64,000 nt of DNA, from NCBI GenBank assembly GCA_034520365.1, contig JAXHNP010000007.1, forward strand, positions 558,001 through 622,000. Direction: 5' to 3'. Below, in pieces: positions 34,152 to 46,093 of the stretch (position 1 is its first letter; each line of letters begins with the position of its first letter). Both the position numbers and the translations under genes were made by a program. This DNA is from Desulfobacterales bacterium (GTDB lineage Bacteria; Desulfobacterota; Desulfobacteria; Desulfobacterales; Desulfosalsimonadaceae). The notes beneath the pieces were generated by a model. That model worked only from the letters and a program-made list of their open reading frames with translations, had not been told where the DNA came from and did no database searches.

Positions 34152-35849
34152 CTACTGAAAATAGGCCTGCATCACATACTGGGAGACCATCCGGTGAGTG
34201 TTGAAGAACGAGCCGTTTAACGCAATGTTGTAGGCCATCATATCCAGCCAGTGTTCGCGGTTTTCATAGAAATAGGGGAGCACCTTGTCCTCGAGTTTGG
34301 CGTAAAGGTCGGCCGCATCCTTTTTCCGGGAGTTTTCCGGTTCTTCCCCCTCATCCCGCTGCCGCCTGCCGATGCGCCAGCCGGTAAAGTCCTCGATATG
34401 GCCCTCCAGCCACCAGCCGTCTAAAACAGACAGATTGATCACGCCGTTAAGCGCAGCCTTCATGCCCGAGGTCCCTGATGCCTCCATGGGCCGAAGCGGC
34501 GTGTTAAGCCAGACATCCACACCGCCGACCAGGAGTTTGGCCCGGTACATGTCATAGTTTTCCAGATAACAGATGTCGATCTTATCCTTTATGGCATCCA
34601 TTTTTTCATGAATGGCTTTAATCAGGGCTTTCCCCTTTTCATCTTTGGGGTGGGCTTTTCCGGCATAAAGGATCTGAATCGGGCCATGCGTATCCACGAG
34701 CTTTATCAGCCGATCCGTGTCGGAGAGGAGAAGATCCGCCCGTTTATAGGCCGCCGCCCGGCGGGCAAAACCGATGGTCAGGACATCCGGCTGCATGCTT
34801 AATCCGCACCGTTCATTGACAAAATCCAGGAGCTCCTGCTTGGCCGCCGTGTGCGCGGCCCAGATTTTTTCCCGGGGGATGTTTAAGGCGTTTCGAAGCG
34901 CGGACGGGTCGTTGGGCCAGCTCGGTATGTACCGGTCAAAAAGCCTGGCCATGGACTCCGCCACCCAGGTCCGGGTATGGATGCCGTTGGTGATGGCATC
35001 GATCCGGTATTCGGGAAACATCTTCTGGGCAGTTTCCCCGTGCTTTTTGGCCACCCCGTTGATGTATTCCGAATGATAAAGGGCCAGGTAGGTCATGTTC
35101 AGGCGCGCCTGGTCATCAATAATATTGTCGTGATCCAGGCTTTCCACATCAAAGTTCTCGCCGAACACCTCGCGTACCATATCCTTGGGGAACCGATCAT
35201 GGCCGGCCGGCACCGGCGTGTGGGTGGTAAATACGCACATTTCGCGGACGGTTTCGATATCCTGCAATCTGTCCATCAGCTCTAAAGTGAGAAGCGCGGA
35301 ATGCCCCTCATTCATGTGATACGCCTCAAGGTTGTCGTGACCCAGGAGCTGGAGGATTCGAACCCCGCCGAAACCTAAAACCATTTCCTGTTTCAGGCGG
35401 TAGCGTTCTTCGCCCCCATAGAGGTAGGCCGCAATTTCGCGGTCTTGCGAAGCGTTTATCTCAATATCCGTATCCAGAAACAGAATCGGCACGCTGTCGC
35501 CCTTGATGCCTTTGACGTCATAGACCCATGCCTGAATAATCACGGTCCGGTCCTCAATGGTGATGGTGATTTTTTCCGGAAGCAGGGTCATATATTCCGA
35601 AGGGTCCCATGCCACGGGGATTTCGATCTGATTGCCCGATGTATCGATTTCCTGGTGGAAATAGCCTTTTTTGTAAAGAAGCGATACGCCGACCGCCGGA
35701 ATACCCAGATCGGCAAAGGATTTAATGGTGTCTCCGGCCAACACGCCAAGCCCGCCTGAATAGATGGGCAGTTCAGCGGCCAGGCCGATTTCCATGGAAA
35801 AATAGGCGACTTTTCGCTCCTGGGGATTATATTGGGCGTATGGATTCAT
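34152..35849 (-). CDS. glgP: Alpha-glucan (glycogen) phosphorylase
   Basis: 565 aa. Sequence matches the short alpha-glucan family phosphorylases: VAYFSMEIGLAAELPIYSGG at the N-terminus, YHMNEGHSALLTLELMD in the middle and TPLRPMEASGTSGMKAALN around the pyridoxal-phosphate lysine near residue 460. Shorter than plant and E. coli forms (over 800 aa) and lacking the N-terminal DUF3417 part. It releases glucose-1-phosphate from storage glucan with PLP as cofactor, in the cytoplasm. Adjacent on its 5' side is a palindromic hexamer repeat (35886-36040) that likely contains or lies near its promoter. Confidence 0.93.
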   Translation of the reverse strand: MNPYAQYNPQERKVAYFSMEIGLAAELPIYSGGLGVLAGDTIKSFADLGIPAVGVSLLYKKGYFHQEIDTSGNQIEIPVAWDPSEYMTLLPEKITITIEDRTVIIQAWVYDVKGIKGDSVPILFLDTDIEINASQDREIAAYLYGGEERYRLKQEMVLGFGGVRILQLLGHDNLEAYHMNEGHSALLTLELMDRLQDIETVREMCVFTTHTPVPAGHDRFPKDMVREVFGENFDVESLDHDNIIDDQARLNMTYLALYHSEYINGVAKKHGETAQKMFPEYRIDAITNGIHTRTWVAESMARLFDRYIPSWPNDPSALRNALNIPREKIWAAHTAAKQELLDFVNERCGLSMQPDVLTIGFARRAAAYKRADLLLSDTDRLIKLVDTHGPIQILYAGKAHPKDEKGKALIKAIHEKMDAIKDKIDICYLENYDMYRAKLLVGGVDVWLNTPLRPMEASGTSGMKAALNGVINLSVLDGWWLEGHIEDFTGWRIGRRQRDEGEEPENSRKKDAADLYAKLEDKVLPYFYENREHWLDMMAYNIALNGSFFNTHRMVSQYVMQAYFQ

Positions 35850-35885
35850 TGGGGTTGTCCTTTTTGTCTTTTTTCTGAGTAACTT

Positions 35886-36040
35886 AATCGTACTCAGTCC
35901 CGCGTGAGCGGGACGGTTCTCGTACTCGTAATCGTACTCGAAAAAATCAAAAGCCGATTACGAGAACGAAAACGAGTACGATTAGGAATTAGACGCTCCT
36001 TCCGGCAAAAATGCCGCGCAGCGGAATAAATCGCTTTTTG
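35886..36040. repeat. Palindromic hexamer repeat (tactcg family), copy 2
   Basis: Same composition as copy 1: GTCCCGC/GCGGGAC hairpin, CTCGTACTCGTAATCGTACTCG, its inverted partner of GAGAAC/GAAAAC hexamers, and the tail GGCAAAAATGCCG...ATAAATCGCTTTTT. It lies in the gap between glgP and the antiporter (divergent genes). Confidence 0.8.
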
Positions 36041-36105
36041 CGAAACCGGCCAAATGATATCCTATTTTTTAATTAAAATCATTCCAAAATTTGGATCTGG
36101 TCATT

Positions 36106-38010
36106 ATGGATGCTGCTATTTTTAACAATCCTGCGTTAACGATTGCTTTGGCCCTGGTCGTGGGTATCGGGATGCAGGCAATCGCCCATCATATCCGGGT
36201 GCCGGGGATTGTGCTGCTGCTGGCCGCCGGGGTGGTCTGCGGCCCGGACGGCCTCGGGATAATCCGGCCGGAAACACTGGGCCCTGCACTTAATATCATC
36301 ATCGGCTTTGCCGTGGCCGTTATTTTGTTTGAAGGCGGCCTAAGCCTCAGGTTCAGCCGTTTGAAGCAGGAACGCCGCTCCATCCGGTATTTGATTCTGA
36401 TCGGCGGCGCCATTACGGTGGCCGGCGGTGCGGTTTCCGCAAGGTTTATTTTGGGCTGGCCCTGGCAGACCGCGGCGCTTTTCGGCACCCTGGTGATGGT
36501 GACCGGGCCGACGGTGATCAATCCGCTGTTAAAACGGCTGAAAGTCAAGCGATCCGTGGCCACTGTCCTGGAAGCTGAAGGTGTAATGATTGACGCCATC
36601 GGGGCGGTGGTTGCGATTGTGGCTTTGGAGGCGGCGTTAAGCCCCGCGCACAGCAGCCCGGCCATATGGCTTTGGCATGTGATCTCCCGGCTTGGCTTCG
36701 GCATGATCTGCGGGGCGGTTATCGGTATGGTGCTGGTCTGGGCTTTCCGTGTGCGCCGGCTCATTCCGGAGGGCACGGAAAATGTGTTTACCCTGTGCAC
36801 GGTTTTGGGGCTCTATCAGGCTTCCAATGCCATCCTGCCGGAAAGCGGCATTGCGGCGGTTACCATGGCGGGCGTTATGGTGGGTAACTTCGGCACCCAT
36901 TTTCTGGAGGATTTGTCGGAGTTTAAGGAAGAGCTGACAGTCATGCTGATCGGCATGCTGTTTGTACTTTTGGCCGCAGATGTCCGGATGGAGCAGGTCC
37001 AGGCGCTGGGCTGGCCTGGAGTGGCCACGGTTTTAGCCCTTATGCTGGTTGTCCGGCCGGCGGCGGTGTTTGCCGGCACCCAGCTCTCTGAGCTTAATTG
37101 GCGCGAGAAACTCTTTATCGCCTGGATCGGCCCGAGGGGCATTGTGGCCGCGGCGGTGGCCTCGCTTTTTGCCGCCGGTTTGATTAACAGAGGAATGCCG
37201 GGCGGTTATGAACTGAGAGCCTTGGTGTTTCTGGTTATTGCGGCCACGGTGTTATCCGCCGGACTGACCGGCGGAATCGTTGCCTCCATCTTGGGTGTGC
37301 GCCGGCCCAGCAATTTCGGCTGGGTGATCATGGGCGCCAATGAACTCGGCCGGGCGGTGGCAAAGCTCCTTAAGGAATCCGGCCAGGAGGTGCTTTGTAT
37401 TGACGCCAACACCCAGCACTGCCGGGCCGCGGAAGGGGACTGTACCCGGGTGATATGCGGTAACGCCCTGCATGCCCGTTATCTGGCCCGGGCGGAAATC
37501 GATACCCGAAAAGGGGCCATCGCCTTGACCCCTAACGAAGAGGTGAACTATCTGTTTCTTCAGCGGGTAAAAGCGGAAATCAAGGAGATCTATCTTTTTT
37601 CCGCGCTTCAGGCTGGCAGCACCTCGCTTACCGAGGAGATGATCAGCCGCTATAGCACGGAAGTGGTGTTTGGGGTGCCGGTGGACGTGGATCTGTGGAC
37701 GCACCGGTTTCAGCAGCGGCAGGTGCTCCTTCAAAAATGTGCGTATGCCGGCGGTTCCGCGGAAGAGTTCAGTGTGCTTGAATATTCTCCCAAATCGCTT
37801 ATTCTCGCCGGGGTGTTCCGCGGCGGCGCCTTGTGGCCGGTTGGCAGCTGGCTGAAGCTGAAAAAAGGGGATGAAGCGTATTTTTTTGTTTATAAGCCGG
37901 ATGCGGAAGCGGTGGATGAATATTTGTCAGGCGCCGGCTGGGAGCCGCTGGAGCGGCAGACCGAAGAGTACTTCTCAACCTCTATTTGCGAACTTGTGGA
38001 AAACCGTTAA
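36106..38010 (+). CDS. Monovalent cation/proton antiporter (CPA1-type) with TrkA-N domain
   Basis: 634 aa from ATG at 36106 (an in-frame TTG lies at 36091). Residues 1-395 form about 12 membrane segments; family motifs include LFEGGLSL and VLEAEGVMIDAIGAVVAIV with acidic residues in membrane segments, and GPRGIVAAAVASLFA. A cytoplasmic RCK/TrkA-N nucleotide-binding domain follows (WVIMGANELGRAVAKLL, VLCIDANTQHC), with a C-terminal TrkA-C-like part. It exchanges Na+ or K+ for protons across the inner membrane and may be gated by NAD(H). It ends one base from the priA stop on the other strand. Confidence 0.92.
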   Translation: MDAAIFNNPALTIALALVVGIGMQAIAHHIRVPGIVLLLAAGVVCGPDGLGIIRPETLGPALNIIIGFAVAVILFEGGLSLRFSRLKQERRSIRYLILIGGAITVAGGAVSARFILGWPWQTAALFGTLVMVTGPTVINPLLKRLKVKRSVATVLEAEGVMIDAIGAVVAIVALEAALSPAHSSPAIWLWHVISRLGFGMICGAVIGMVLVWAFRVRRLIPEGTENVFTLCTVLGLYQASNAILPESGIAAVTMAGVMVGNFGTHFLEDLSEFKEELTVMLIGMLFVLLAADVRMEQVQALGWPGVATVLALMLVVRPAAVFAGTQLSELNWREKLFIAWIGPRGIVAAAVASLFAAGLINRGMPGGYELRALVFLVIAATVLSAGLTGGIVASILGVRRPSNFGWVIMGANELGRAVAKLLKESGQEVLCIDANTQHCRAAEGDCTRVICGNALHARYLARAEIDTRKGAIALTPNEEVNYLFLQRVKAEIKEIYLFSALQAGSTSLTEEMISRYSTEVVFGVPVDVDLWTHRFQQRQVLLQKCAYAGGSAEEFSVLEYSPKSLILAGVFRGGALWPVGSWLKLKKGDEAYFFVYKPDAEAVDEYLSGAGWEPLERQTEEYFSTSICELVENR

Positions 38011-38011
38011 T

Positions 38012-40462
38012 TCACATCATCATCATCGGATCCACATCGATGGCCATGCGGGCATCCTTATGATTTAAGGCAACGCCGTTTTCAAAGATCAGGGAGCGGA
38101 TGAATTCGTGAAGCGGTTTTGTGTAGGCGGATTTTAAAAGGATCTGCCATCGGTAGCGGTTGGCGATGCGCGAGAGCGGCGCTTCGATGGGGCCGAACAC
38201 CTGGATCGTATTCTGAAAAGCGGGCGCGGACTGCTTAAGCTTTCGGCACTTTTCACCGATGGCGGCCGCGTGCGTTTTTGTTTTTTCGAAATCCCGGCCG
38301 GAGATTTTAAGCTGGATCATCCGGGCATAGGGCGGGTAATTGAAGGTTTTTCGAAACTTGATCTCTTCCTTGTAAAAGTTCATGAAATCCTGGTGCCGGG
38401 CCGCGGTAATGCTGAAATTCTCCGGGTTATAGGTTTGGAGCAGCACGGTTCCCGGCTGTGTTCCGCGGCCGGCCCGGCCCGCCACCTGCGCAAGGATTTG
38501 AAAGGTGGTCTCTCCGGCCCGGAAATCCGGAAAATTAAGCGACAGATCCGCGCAGATAATCCCCACCAGGGTGATGTTCGGGAAATCATGGCCCTTGGCC
38601 ACCATCTGAGTGCCCACCAGGATGTCGATGTTTTGCTCCCGCAGATCCTTTAAAATTTTGACCAGGGCACCTTTGCGCTTTGTGGTATCCCGATCCATTC
38701 GGGCCACCCGGGCCTCGGGAAAGAGGTTGGTGACCATTTCCTCGATTTTTTCCGTGCCCAGACCCAGCTGCTTGATGCTTGGCGCTCCGCAGATTTCGCA
38801 TTTGGCCGCAGATGGGCGGGTATAGCCGCAAAGATGGCATTTATACGCGTTGATGCCTTTGTGGAGGGTCAGCGTGATGTCGCAGTTTTTGCATTTTACC
38901 GCCTCCCCGCAGACGGCGCATACCGGAAAGCTGGCAAACCCCCGGCGGTTTAAGAACAGCAGCACCTGCTCGCCGCGGGCCAGGGTTTCTCTGACGGCTG
39001 AAATCATCTGTGTGGTGATGATGCGCCGGATGCCCCGCATGTCCTGGTGCTCCCGCAGATCAATGAGCTGAATATCCGGGGGCGGCTGCCGGTAGATCCG
39101 GTGTTTGAGGTTCACCTCGCGGAACTTGCGGGCGGCCACGTTATAGATCGATTGGATGGACGGGGTGGCCGATCCCAGCAGAACCACCGCGTCAGCCTGC
39201 TTGGCCCGGACCACCGCCAGGTCCCGGGCATTGTAGCGGCACCGGGATTCCTGCTTGTATGAGGCGTCGTGCTCCTCGTCCACGATAATCAGCCCCGGAT
39301 CGGTAAACGGGGCGAAGATGGCGGAGCGGGCGCCAATGGCAATGGGGCTTTCTTTGTTTACGATCCGCATCCACTGGTCATAGCGTTCGCCCGCGGAAAG
39401 CCCGGAGTGAAGCACCGCCACGCATTCCCCGAACCGGGCCCGGAACCGGCGCTCAATTTCCGAGATCAGGGCGATCTCCGGCACCAGGATAAGGACGTTG
39501 AAGCCTAAGTTTAAGGCATTGGCTGCGGCCTGCATATAAACCTCGGTCTTGCCGCTCCCTGTCACCCCGGCCAGCAGAAAGGCGGAAAATCCCTTGCCGA
39601 TTTCCCGGGAAACCTCCGAGAGCACGTGCTGCTGATCCAGGGTAAGGGCCGGCGGGGTGTCCGGCGTGACCGTTTCGCCGAACGGGTCCCGGTAAACGGC
39701 TTTTTCAAAAATTTGAATAAATTCCTTTTCCTGAAGGGCTTTTAAATGCCGGCCGGCGTTAGGGGCTTTCTGGCTGAGCGACTGCGTGGAAATTTCGCCT
39801 GTGGATTGAATCGTTTCAAGGATTTCTCGTTTGGCCTCGGATAGCGCCGCCGTATCCGGCATATTCGGGCTGGGCGCGACATGGCGTTCGGTTTTCGGCC
39901 GGGTGCGGCCGCCCCGGATTTCGCGGCGGCGTTCTATCCAGCCGTATTTTTCCATCCGGTGGATGGCGGCCTGGGAAATATTTAAGCCCAGGCATTTTTC
40001 GATTTCTGTTATCCGAAGGGATTGATTGCCGATGGCGTTTAAGATTTCGCGGTCGGTATCGGCTGTTGAGTTATCCGCGGCCGCTTTTTGGCCGGCTTCC
40101 GTGCGGGTGAGCGTCAGGTACTCCCCGAGGTTGATCCCGCCGGGCAGGGCCTCTGAGATCACCTCGCCGATGGGATGCACATAATAATCGGCAATCCATT
40201 GAAAAAACGGGAGCATCTCCGCCGGAAACAAGGGCGTGGCATCCAGGATGTCTTCAATCGGCTTGATGCCGGCAACCTCCGGGGGCTCGGCCGGGCCGAT
40301 CACATAACCGCTCACTTTCCGGCTGCCGAAGGGCACGAGCACGCGTTTGCCCTTATCAATCAGGGGCTGCATGGGTTCGGGGACCGCATAGGTATAAGTG
40401 CCGTAAACCGGCAGCGGGACGGCGACTGTGATGTATGAATAGTCCGTGGTCATGGGGCTCAT
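38012..40462 (-). CDS. priA: Primosomal replication-restart helicase PriA
   Basis: 816 aa from ATG at 40462 with GGGAG ten bases upstream (a second ATG lies at 40453); the 34 additional codons of the longer frame lack PriA similarity. N-terminal 3'-DNA-binding domain (VAVPLPVYGTYTYAVPE), then helicase motifs GVTGSGKTEVYMQ, VDEEHDASYKQ, GSATPSI and QMVAKGHDFPNIT. The zinc-binding insert has CAVCGEAVKCKNC and CHLCGYTR...CEICGAP. PriA reloads DnaB at stalled forks and ties replication restart to recombination. The C-terminal four Met codons end in a CATCAT run adjacent to the antiporter stop. Confidence 0.95.
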   Translation of the reverse strand: MSPMTTDYSYITVAVPLPVYGTYTYAVPEPMQPLIDKGKRVLVPFGSRKVSGYVIGPAEPPEVAGIKPIEDILDATPLFPAEMLPFFQWIADYYVHPIGEVISEALPGGINLGEYLTLTRTEAGQKAAADNSTADTDREILNAIGNQSLRITEIEKCLGLNISQAAIHRMEKYGWIERRREIRGGRTRPKTERHVAPSPNMPDTAALSEAKREILETIQSTGEISTQSLSQKAPNAGRHLKALQEKEFIQIFEKAVYRDPFGETVTPDTPPALTLDQQHVLSEVSREIGKGFSAFLLAGVTGSGKTEVYMQAAANALNLGFNVLILVPEIALISEIERRFRARFGECVAVLHSGLSAGERYDQWMRIVNKESPIAIGARSAIFAPFTDPGLIIVDEEHDASYKQESRCRYNARDLAVVRAKQADAVVLLGSATPSIQSIYNVAARKFREVNLKHRIYRQPPPDIQLIDLREHQDMRGIRRIITTQMISAVRETLARGEQVLLFLNRRGFASFPVCAVCGEAVKCKNCDITLTLHKGINAYKCHLCGYTRPSAAKCEICGAPSIKQLGLGTEKIEEMVTNLFPEARVARMDRDTTKRKGALVKILKDLREQNIDILVGTQMVAKGHDFPNITLVGIICADLSLNFPDFRAGETTFQILAQVAGRAGRGTQPGTVLLQTYNPENFSITAARHQDFMNFYKEEIKFRKTFNYPPYARMIQLKISGRDFEKTKTHAAAIGEKCRKLKQSAPAFQNTIQVFGPIEAPLSRIANRYRWQILLKSAYTKPLHEFIRSLIFENGVALNHKDARMAIDVDPMMMM

Positions 40463-40686
40463 CTGATAACTTGCTCCCGCAAAGACTCTAAGAGCGCAGA
40501 GGGATTGGTAAAAATATGATAAAACCTTAACGGATGAAGTAATGGATCTATGCAAAATTTTCAACAGGGATTCATTGGGGCAAGAACTGAATTCCGTTCA
40601 AAAAAAGATGGCGGTTGAAAAAAAAGCGGATTCGGCGTATTTAATTTTTTACCATTTATTCTAAAACCCAAAAGGAGCGCCAGCCC

Positions 40687-41673
40687 ATGGCAGAAGAAAT
40701 ATTTCCCAATCTTTTTCGGATACAGGTCCCGCTGCCCGATACCCCGCTCAAATATTTAAACTCATATGTGATAAAGGCAGAGCCGCGCAGCCTGATCATA
40801 GACACGGGGCTGAACCATGACGCATGCCTGACCGCCATGCACGAGGGTCTGGCCGAAATCGGCCTGGACCTCAATCAGGCGGATATTTTTATCACCCACC
40901 TGCATGCGGATCATTTTGGCCTGGTCGCTAAACTGGCCAATGAAAACACCCGCGTGTTTTTCAACCGTCCGGATGCGGAAATCATCGAAAACTGGCAGGG
41001 GTTTGAGCCGATGATCCAATATGCCGTAAAAAACGGCCTGTCCGAGGAGACCCTGCGGCAATCGCTCAACAAACACCCGGGCCGCAAATTCGGCACGGAC
41101 TGGCGGCCGCCGCTTAGCATTCTGACCGACGGCCAGCAGATGCAGGTGGGCGGCTATCAATTTACCTGCCTGCACACGCCGGGTCACACCCGGGGCCATA
41201 TGTGCCTGTATGAACCGGAAAAAAAGATTTTAATCGCCGGCGATCATATTTTAATCGATATCACGCCCAATATTCAGTGCTGGACAGAAGAAGACGATCC
41301 CCTGGAAAGCTACCTGGAAAGCCTGGACAAGACCCGCGCCCTGGATGTTGATATGGTGCTGCCCGGCCATCGCCGGCTGTTTGAAGACTGCCGGGCGCGC
41401 ATTGATGAGTTAAAAGCCCACCACTACAATCGTCTGGAAGAGGTGATCGAGATTTTGGCTGAAAAATCCCCGCTAAACGGTTTTGAGACAGCTTCTTACA
41501 TGACATGGGATATTGAGGCCGAAAACTGGGAGGCCTTTCCCCCGGCCCAGAAGTGGTTTGCCACGGGGGAAGCGATTTCCCACCTGCGCTATCTGGAAAA
41601 CGCCGGCCGGATTTCCCGGATGACCGATGATCCGGTGATTACCTATGCCCTGGCGGACAGTCATTGGGAATGA
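40687..41673 (+). CDS. MBL-fold metallo-hydrolase (glyoxalase II/LACTB2-like)
   Basis: 328 aa. Metal-binding HLHADHFGL, then TPGHTRGHMCLYEPEKK, AGDHILIDITP and VLPGHRRLF complete the MBL signature. A C-terminal helical part (about 240-328, for example HHYNRLEEVIEILAEKS) resembles the winged-helix tail of LACTB2-type enzymes. The substrate is unknown; thioester or phosphodiester bonds are possible. AGGAG lies before the ATG. It is divergent from priA and convergent with katG, ending just before the katG terminator. Confidence 0.92.
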   Translation: MAEEIFPNLFRIQVPLPDTPLKYLNSYVIKAEPRSLIIDTGLNHDACLTAMHEGLAEIGLDLNQADIFITHLHADHFGLVAKLANENTRVFFNRPDAEIIENWQGFEPMIQYAVKNGLSEETLRQSLNKHPGRKFGTDWRPPLSILTDGQQMQVGGYQFTCLHTPGHTRGHMCLYEPEKKILIAGDHILIDITPNIQCWTEEDDPLESYLESLDKTRALDVDMVLPGHRRLFEDCRARIDELKAHHYNRLEEVIEILAEKSPLNGFETASYMTWDIEAENWEAFPPAQKWFATGEAISHLRYLENAGRISRMTDDPVITYALADSHWE

Positions 41674-41720
41674 TCTGTTGAGGTTATGCCCCGGAGATCA
41701 ATGGCAGCAGGGAGGCTATG

Positions 41721-41764
41721 TCAAAAAAAGCGCGGCCTTTCACATTGTATTGAAACGCCGCGCT
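41721..41764 (-). terminator. Rho-independent terminator of katG
   Basis: AGCGCGGC (41729-41736) pairs with GCCGCGCT (41757-41764). On the minus strand the stem is followed by TTTTTTT, 42 bp past the katG stop. Confidence 0.75.
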
Positions 41765-41805
41765 CATATGTTACTGACAGCTTCTGTGAGCGTTTCTGCC
41801 TGCGA

Positions 41806-44016
<2,211 letters not shown>

Positions 44017-44137
44017 TTACCTTGTGCGAAATTATGGTCCGTCATTTTATGAATATAGTTCTTCTGAGTCCGTCTATCCAATAAATTTAGGTTCACCAAA
44101 AGCATTTGTGGAAAAAATATTAATCAGTAAGAATGAT

Positions 44138-44535
44138 GGACTCGTAAAAAGCCGTCAAGAATGGGGAAGCACAGGATGTGGGGGTGACTTAAGGGGATGG
44201 GGCAGAGTCCCGGATTACGGGCTTTTCTGTTTGACTGGGCTGAGGCCACGGTGAATTTGTTCTGGCGAACAACCCCATAACCATGGGGTTTCTCGCATGT
44301 AAGGTCGGCACGGTGGCCGACCCTACAAAATGTCGGCATTGTCGCGAAGGGCGGGCCACCGTGCCCGCCTGAAAAATAGATAGAACAAATTTACCGTGGG
44401 GCTGAGGCAATTTAGGTTGCATAAGGAGGTTTAGATTCCATGGAGCCCACTTATCTTGTCAAATCTTTCCAAATGGCTTCCATCAATCTCAGTTTTTTTC
44501 TTTGCCGTCCCGGAATCGCCCTTTTACGAGTCCAT
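44138..44535. repeat. Older inverted-repeat element split by a MITE
   Basis: TGGACTCGTAAAA (44141-44153) and its complement TTTTACGAGTCCA near 44523-44535 bound the stretch. The CTTTTTTTCTTTGCCGTCCC-like side (44497-44516) matches the intact 150-bp element at 49972-50121. The 152-bp MITE copy B sits inside. There is no gene in the 44005-44541 gap apart from these elements and the katG promoter region. Confidence 0.6.
44247..44398. mobile_element. 152-bp non-autonomous element (MITE-like), copy B
   Basis: Same length and interior as copy A at 1291-1442, inverted. Ends are CACGGTGAATTTGTTCT and, on the other side, CACGGTAAATTTGTTCT. Perfect 10-bp target duplication GGGCTGAGGC at 44237-44246 and 44399-44408. 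No coding capacity. Confidence 0.88.
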
Positions 44536-44541
44536 TAAAAA

Positions 44542-45825
44542 TCACGCCCGATCCTTGATCGGTATATACGGCGCCTGATTGGGGCCCGTGTAGATCTGGC
44601 GGGGCCGGCAGAGCTTCTGTTCCGGATCAACCCGGTTTTCCTTCCACTGGGCCAGCCAGCCCGGCAGCCGCCCGATGGCAAACATCACGGTGAACATGTT
44701 GGTGGGAATCCCCATGGCTCTAAGCAGAATACCGCTGTAGAAGTCCACGTTGGGATACAGGTTGTGGTCGATGAAATAGGCATCGCTCAATGCAATCTCT
44801 TCAAGTCTTTTCGCGATGTCCAGCAGCGGATCTTTAATATTTAACTTGGGCAGCACCTTGTCGCACACCGTTTTCATGATCTTGGCGCGCGGATCATAGG
44901 TTTTATAGACCCGGTGCCCGAATCCCATGAGCCGGAACGGATCGGTCTTGTCCTTGGCCCGGGTGATCACCTCTTCAATGGCCAGTCCTTCCTGCCAGAT
45001 TTTGGACAGCATCTCCACCACCGCCTGGTTGGCGCCCCCGTGCAGCGGCCCCCAAAGCGCGGCAATGCCGGCGGACAGCGAGGCAAAGATATTGGCCTGG
45101 GCGCTGCCCACGGTTTTGACCGCTGAGGTGGAACAGTTCTGTTCATGATCGGCGTGCAGAATCCAGAACACATTTAGCGCTTGCACCAGGTCCTGGTCGA
45201 TCACATAGGGCTTGACCGGCGTGTCAAACATCATGTGGAGAAAATTGGCGCAATAGGTGTAATCCGGGCGCGGATAGATCACCTTGTGCCCCCGGGATAT
45301 TTTATAGGACATGGCCGCCATGGTGCGCACCTTGGAGAGAAGGCGCAGGAAAATCAATTCAACCTGCTCGTCGGTTTCCACCAGTTCCGGGTAGAAGCTT
45401 CGCAGCGCATTGACCATGGCGGACAGAATCCCCATGGGATGCGAGGCCCGGGGAAAGTTCTGATAGAAATTCTGCATATCCTCGTGAACCAGGGAAAAGT
45501 CATTTAACATCACGCTGGTCCGGGTCAGCTCCTTGCGGGTCGGCAGCCGGCCGTTGATCAGGAGATAGGCGGTCTCCACAAAGGTTGAGTTTGCGGCCAG
45601 TTCCTCGATGGGAATGCCGCGGTAGCGCAAAATACCCTGCTCTCCGTTCATAAAGGTGATCTGGCTTTTGCAGGCGCCGGTATTGCCGTAGCCGGGGTCA
45701 AAGGTCACATATCCGGTTTTCTGCCGAAGCGCCCGAATGTCAACGGCCTTTTCGCCTTCCGTACCGGTAATGACCGGCAGCTCCAGTGTTTTTCCGTCAA
45801 TTGTCAGTGTGGCGTACTCAGTCAT
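44542..45825 (-). CDS. gltA: Citrate (Si)-synthase
   Basis: 427 aa from ATG at 45825, preceded by AGGGAT; the longer frame to 45891 is not family-like. Type II synthase signature GFGHRVYKTYDPRAK, with the catalytic His in LHGGANQAVVEML and His/Asp in ILHADHEQNCSTS. Oxaloacetate plus acetyl-CoA to citrate, first step of the TCA cycle; in sulfate reducers part of complete acetate oxidation or of biosynthesis. Monocistronic. Confidence 0.96.
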   Translation of the reverse strand: MTEYATLTIDGKTLELPVITGTEGEKAVDIRALRQKTGYVTFDPGYGNTGACKSQITFMNGEQGILRYRGIPIEELAANSTFVETAYLLINGRLPTRKELTRTSVMLNDFSLVHEDMQNFYQNFPRASHPMGILSAMVNALRSFYPELVETDEQVELIFLRLLSKVRTMAAMSYKISRGHKVIYPRPDYTYCANFLHMMFDTPVKPYVIDQDLVQALNVFWILHADHEQNCSTSAVKTVGSAQANIFASLSAGIAALWGPLHGGANQAVVEMLSKIWQEGLAIEEVITRAKDKTDPFRLMGFGHRVYKTYDPRAKIMKTVCDKVLPKLNIKDPLLDIAKRLEEIALSDAYFIDHNLYPNVDFYSGILLRAMGIPTNMFTVMFAIGRLPGWLAQWKENRVDPEQKLCRPRQIYTGPNQAPYIPIKDRA

Positions 45826-45983
45826 CTTGGATATCCCTGAACGCTGATTTGTTTGATGGTTGACAAAACAATCATTTAAGCTAAAAAACAAATATTTATA
45901 TCCTACCCTGGATAAAGGGTCAAGGGTTTATGGCAGGGCCGGATAATTTTTGCCTTCCCGGGGCGAGGAAGATGCATTTTCAG

Positions 45984-46085
45984 CACGGTAAATTGCTTCC
46001 ACCAATTTTTCAGGCAGGCACGCTGGCCCTCCCTTCGCGATTGGCGACATTTTGTAGAGTCGGCCACCGTGCCGTTACATGCTAA
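45984..46085. mobile_element. Decayed remnant of the MITE-like family
   Basis: The left end CACGGTAAATTGCTTCC is a diverged terminal repeat; the interior GGCAGGCACGCTGGCC...CGGCCACCGTGCCG matches copies A and B, but the right end is lost after TTACATGC. Lies between recN (its 3' end) and gltA. Confidence 0.65.
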
Positions 46086-46093
46086 CGGATGAG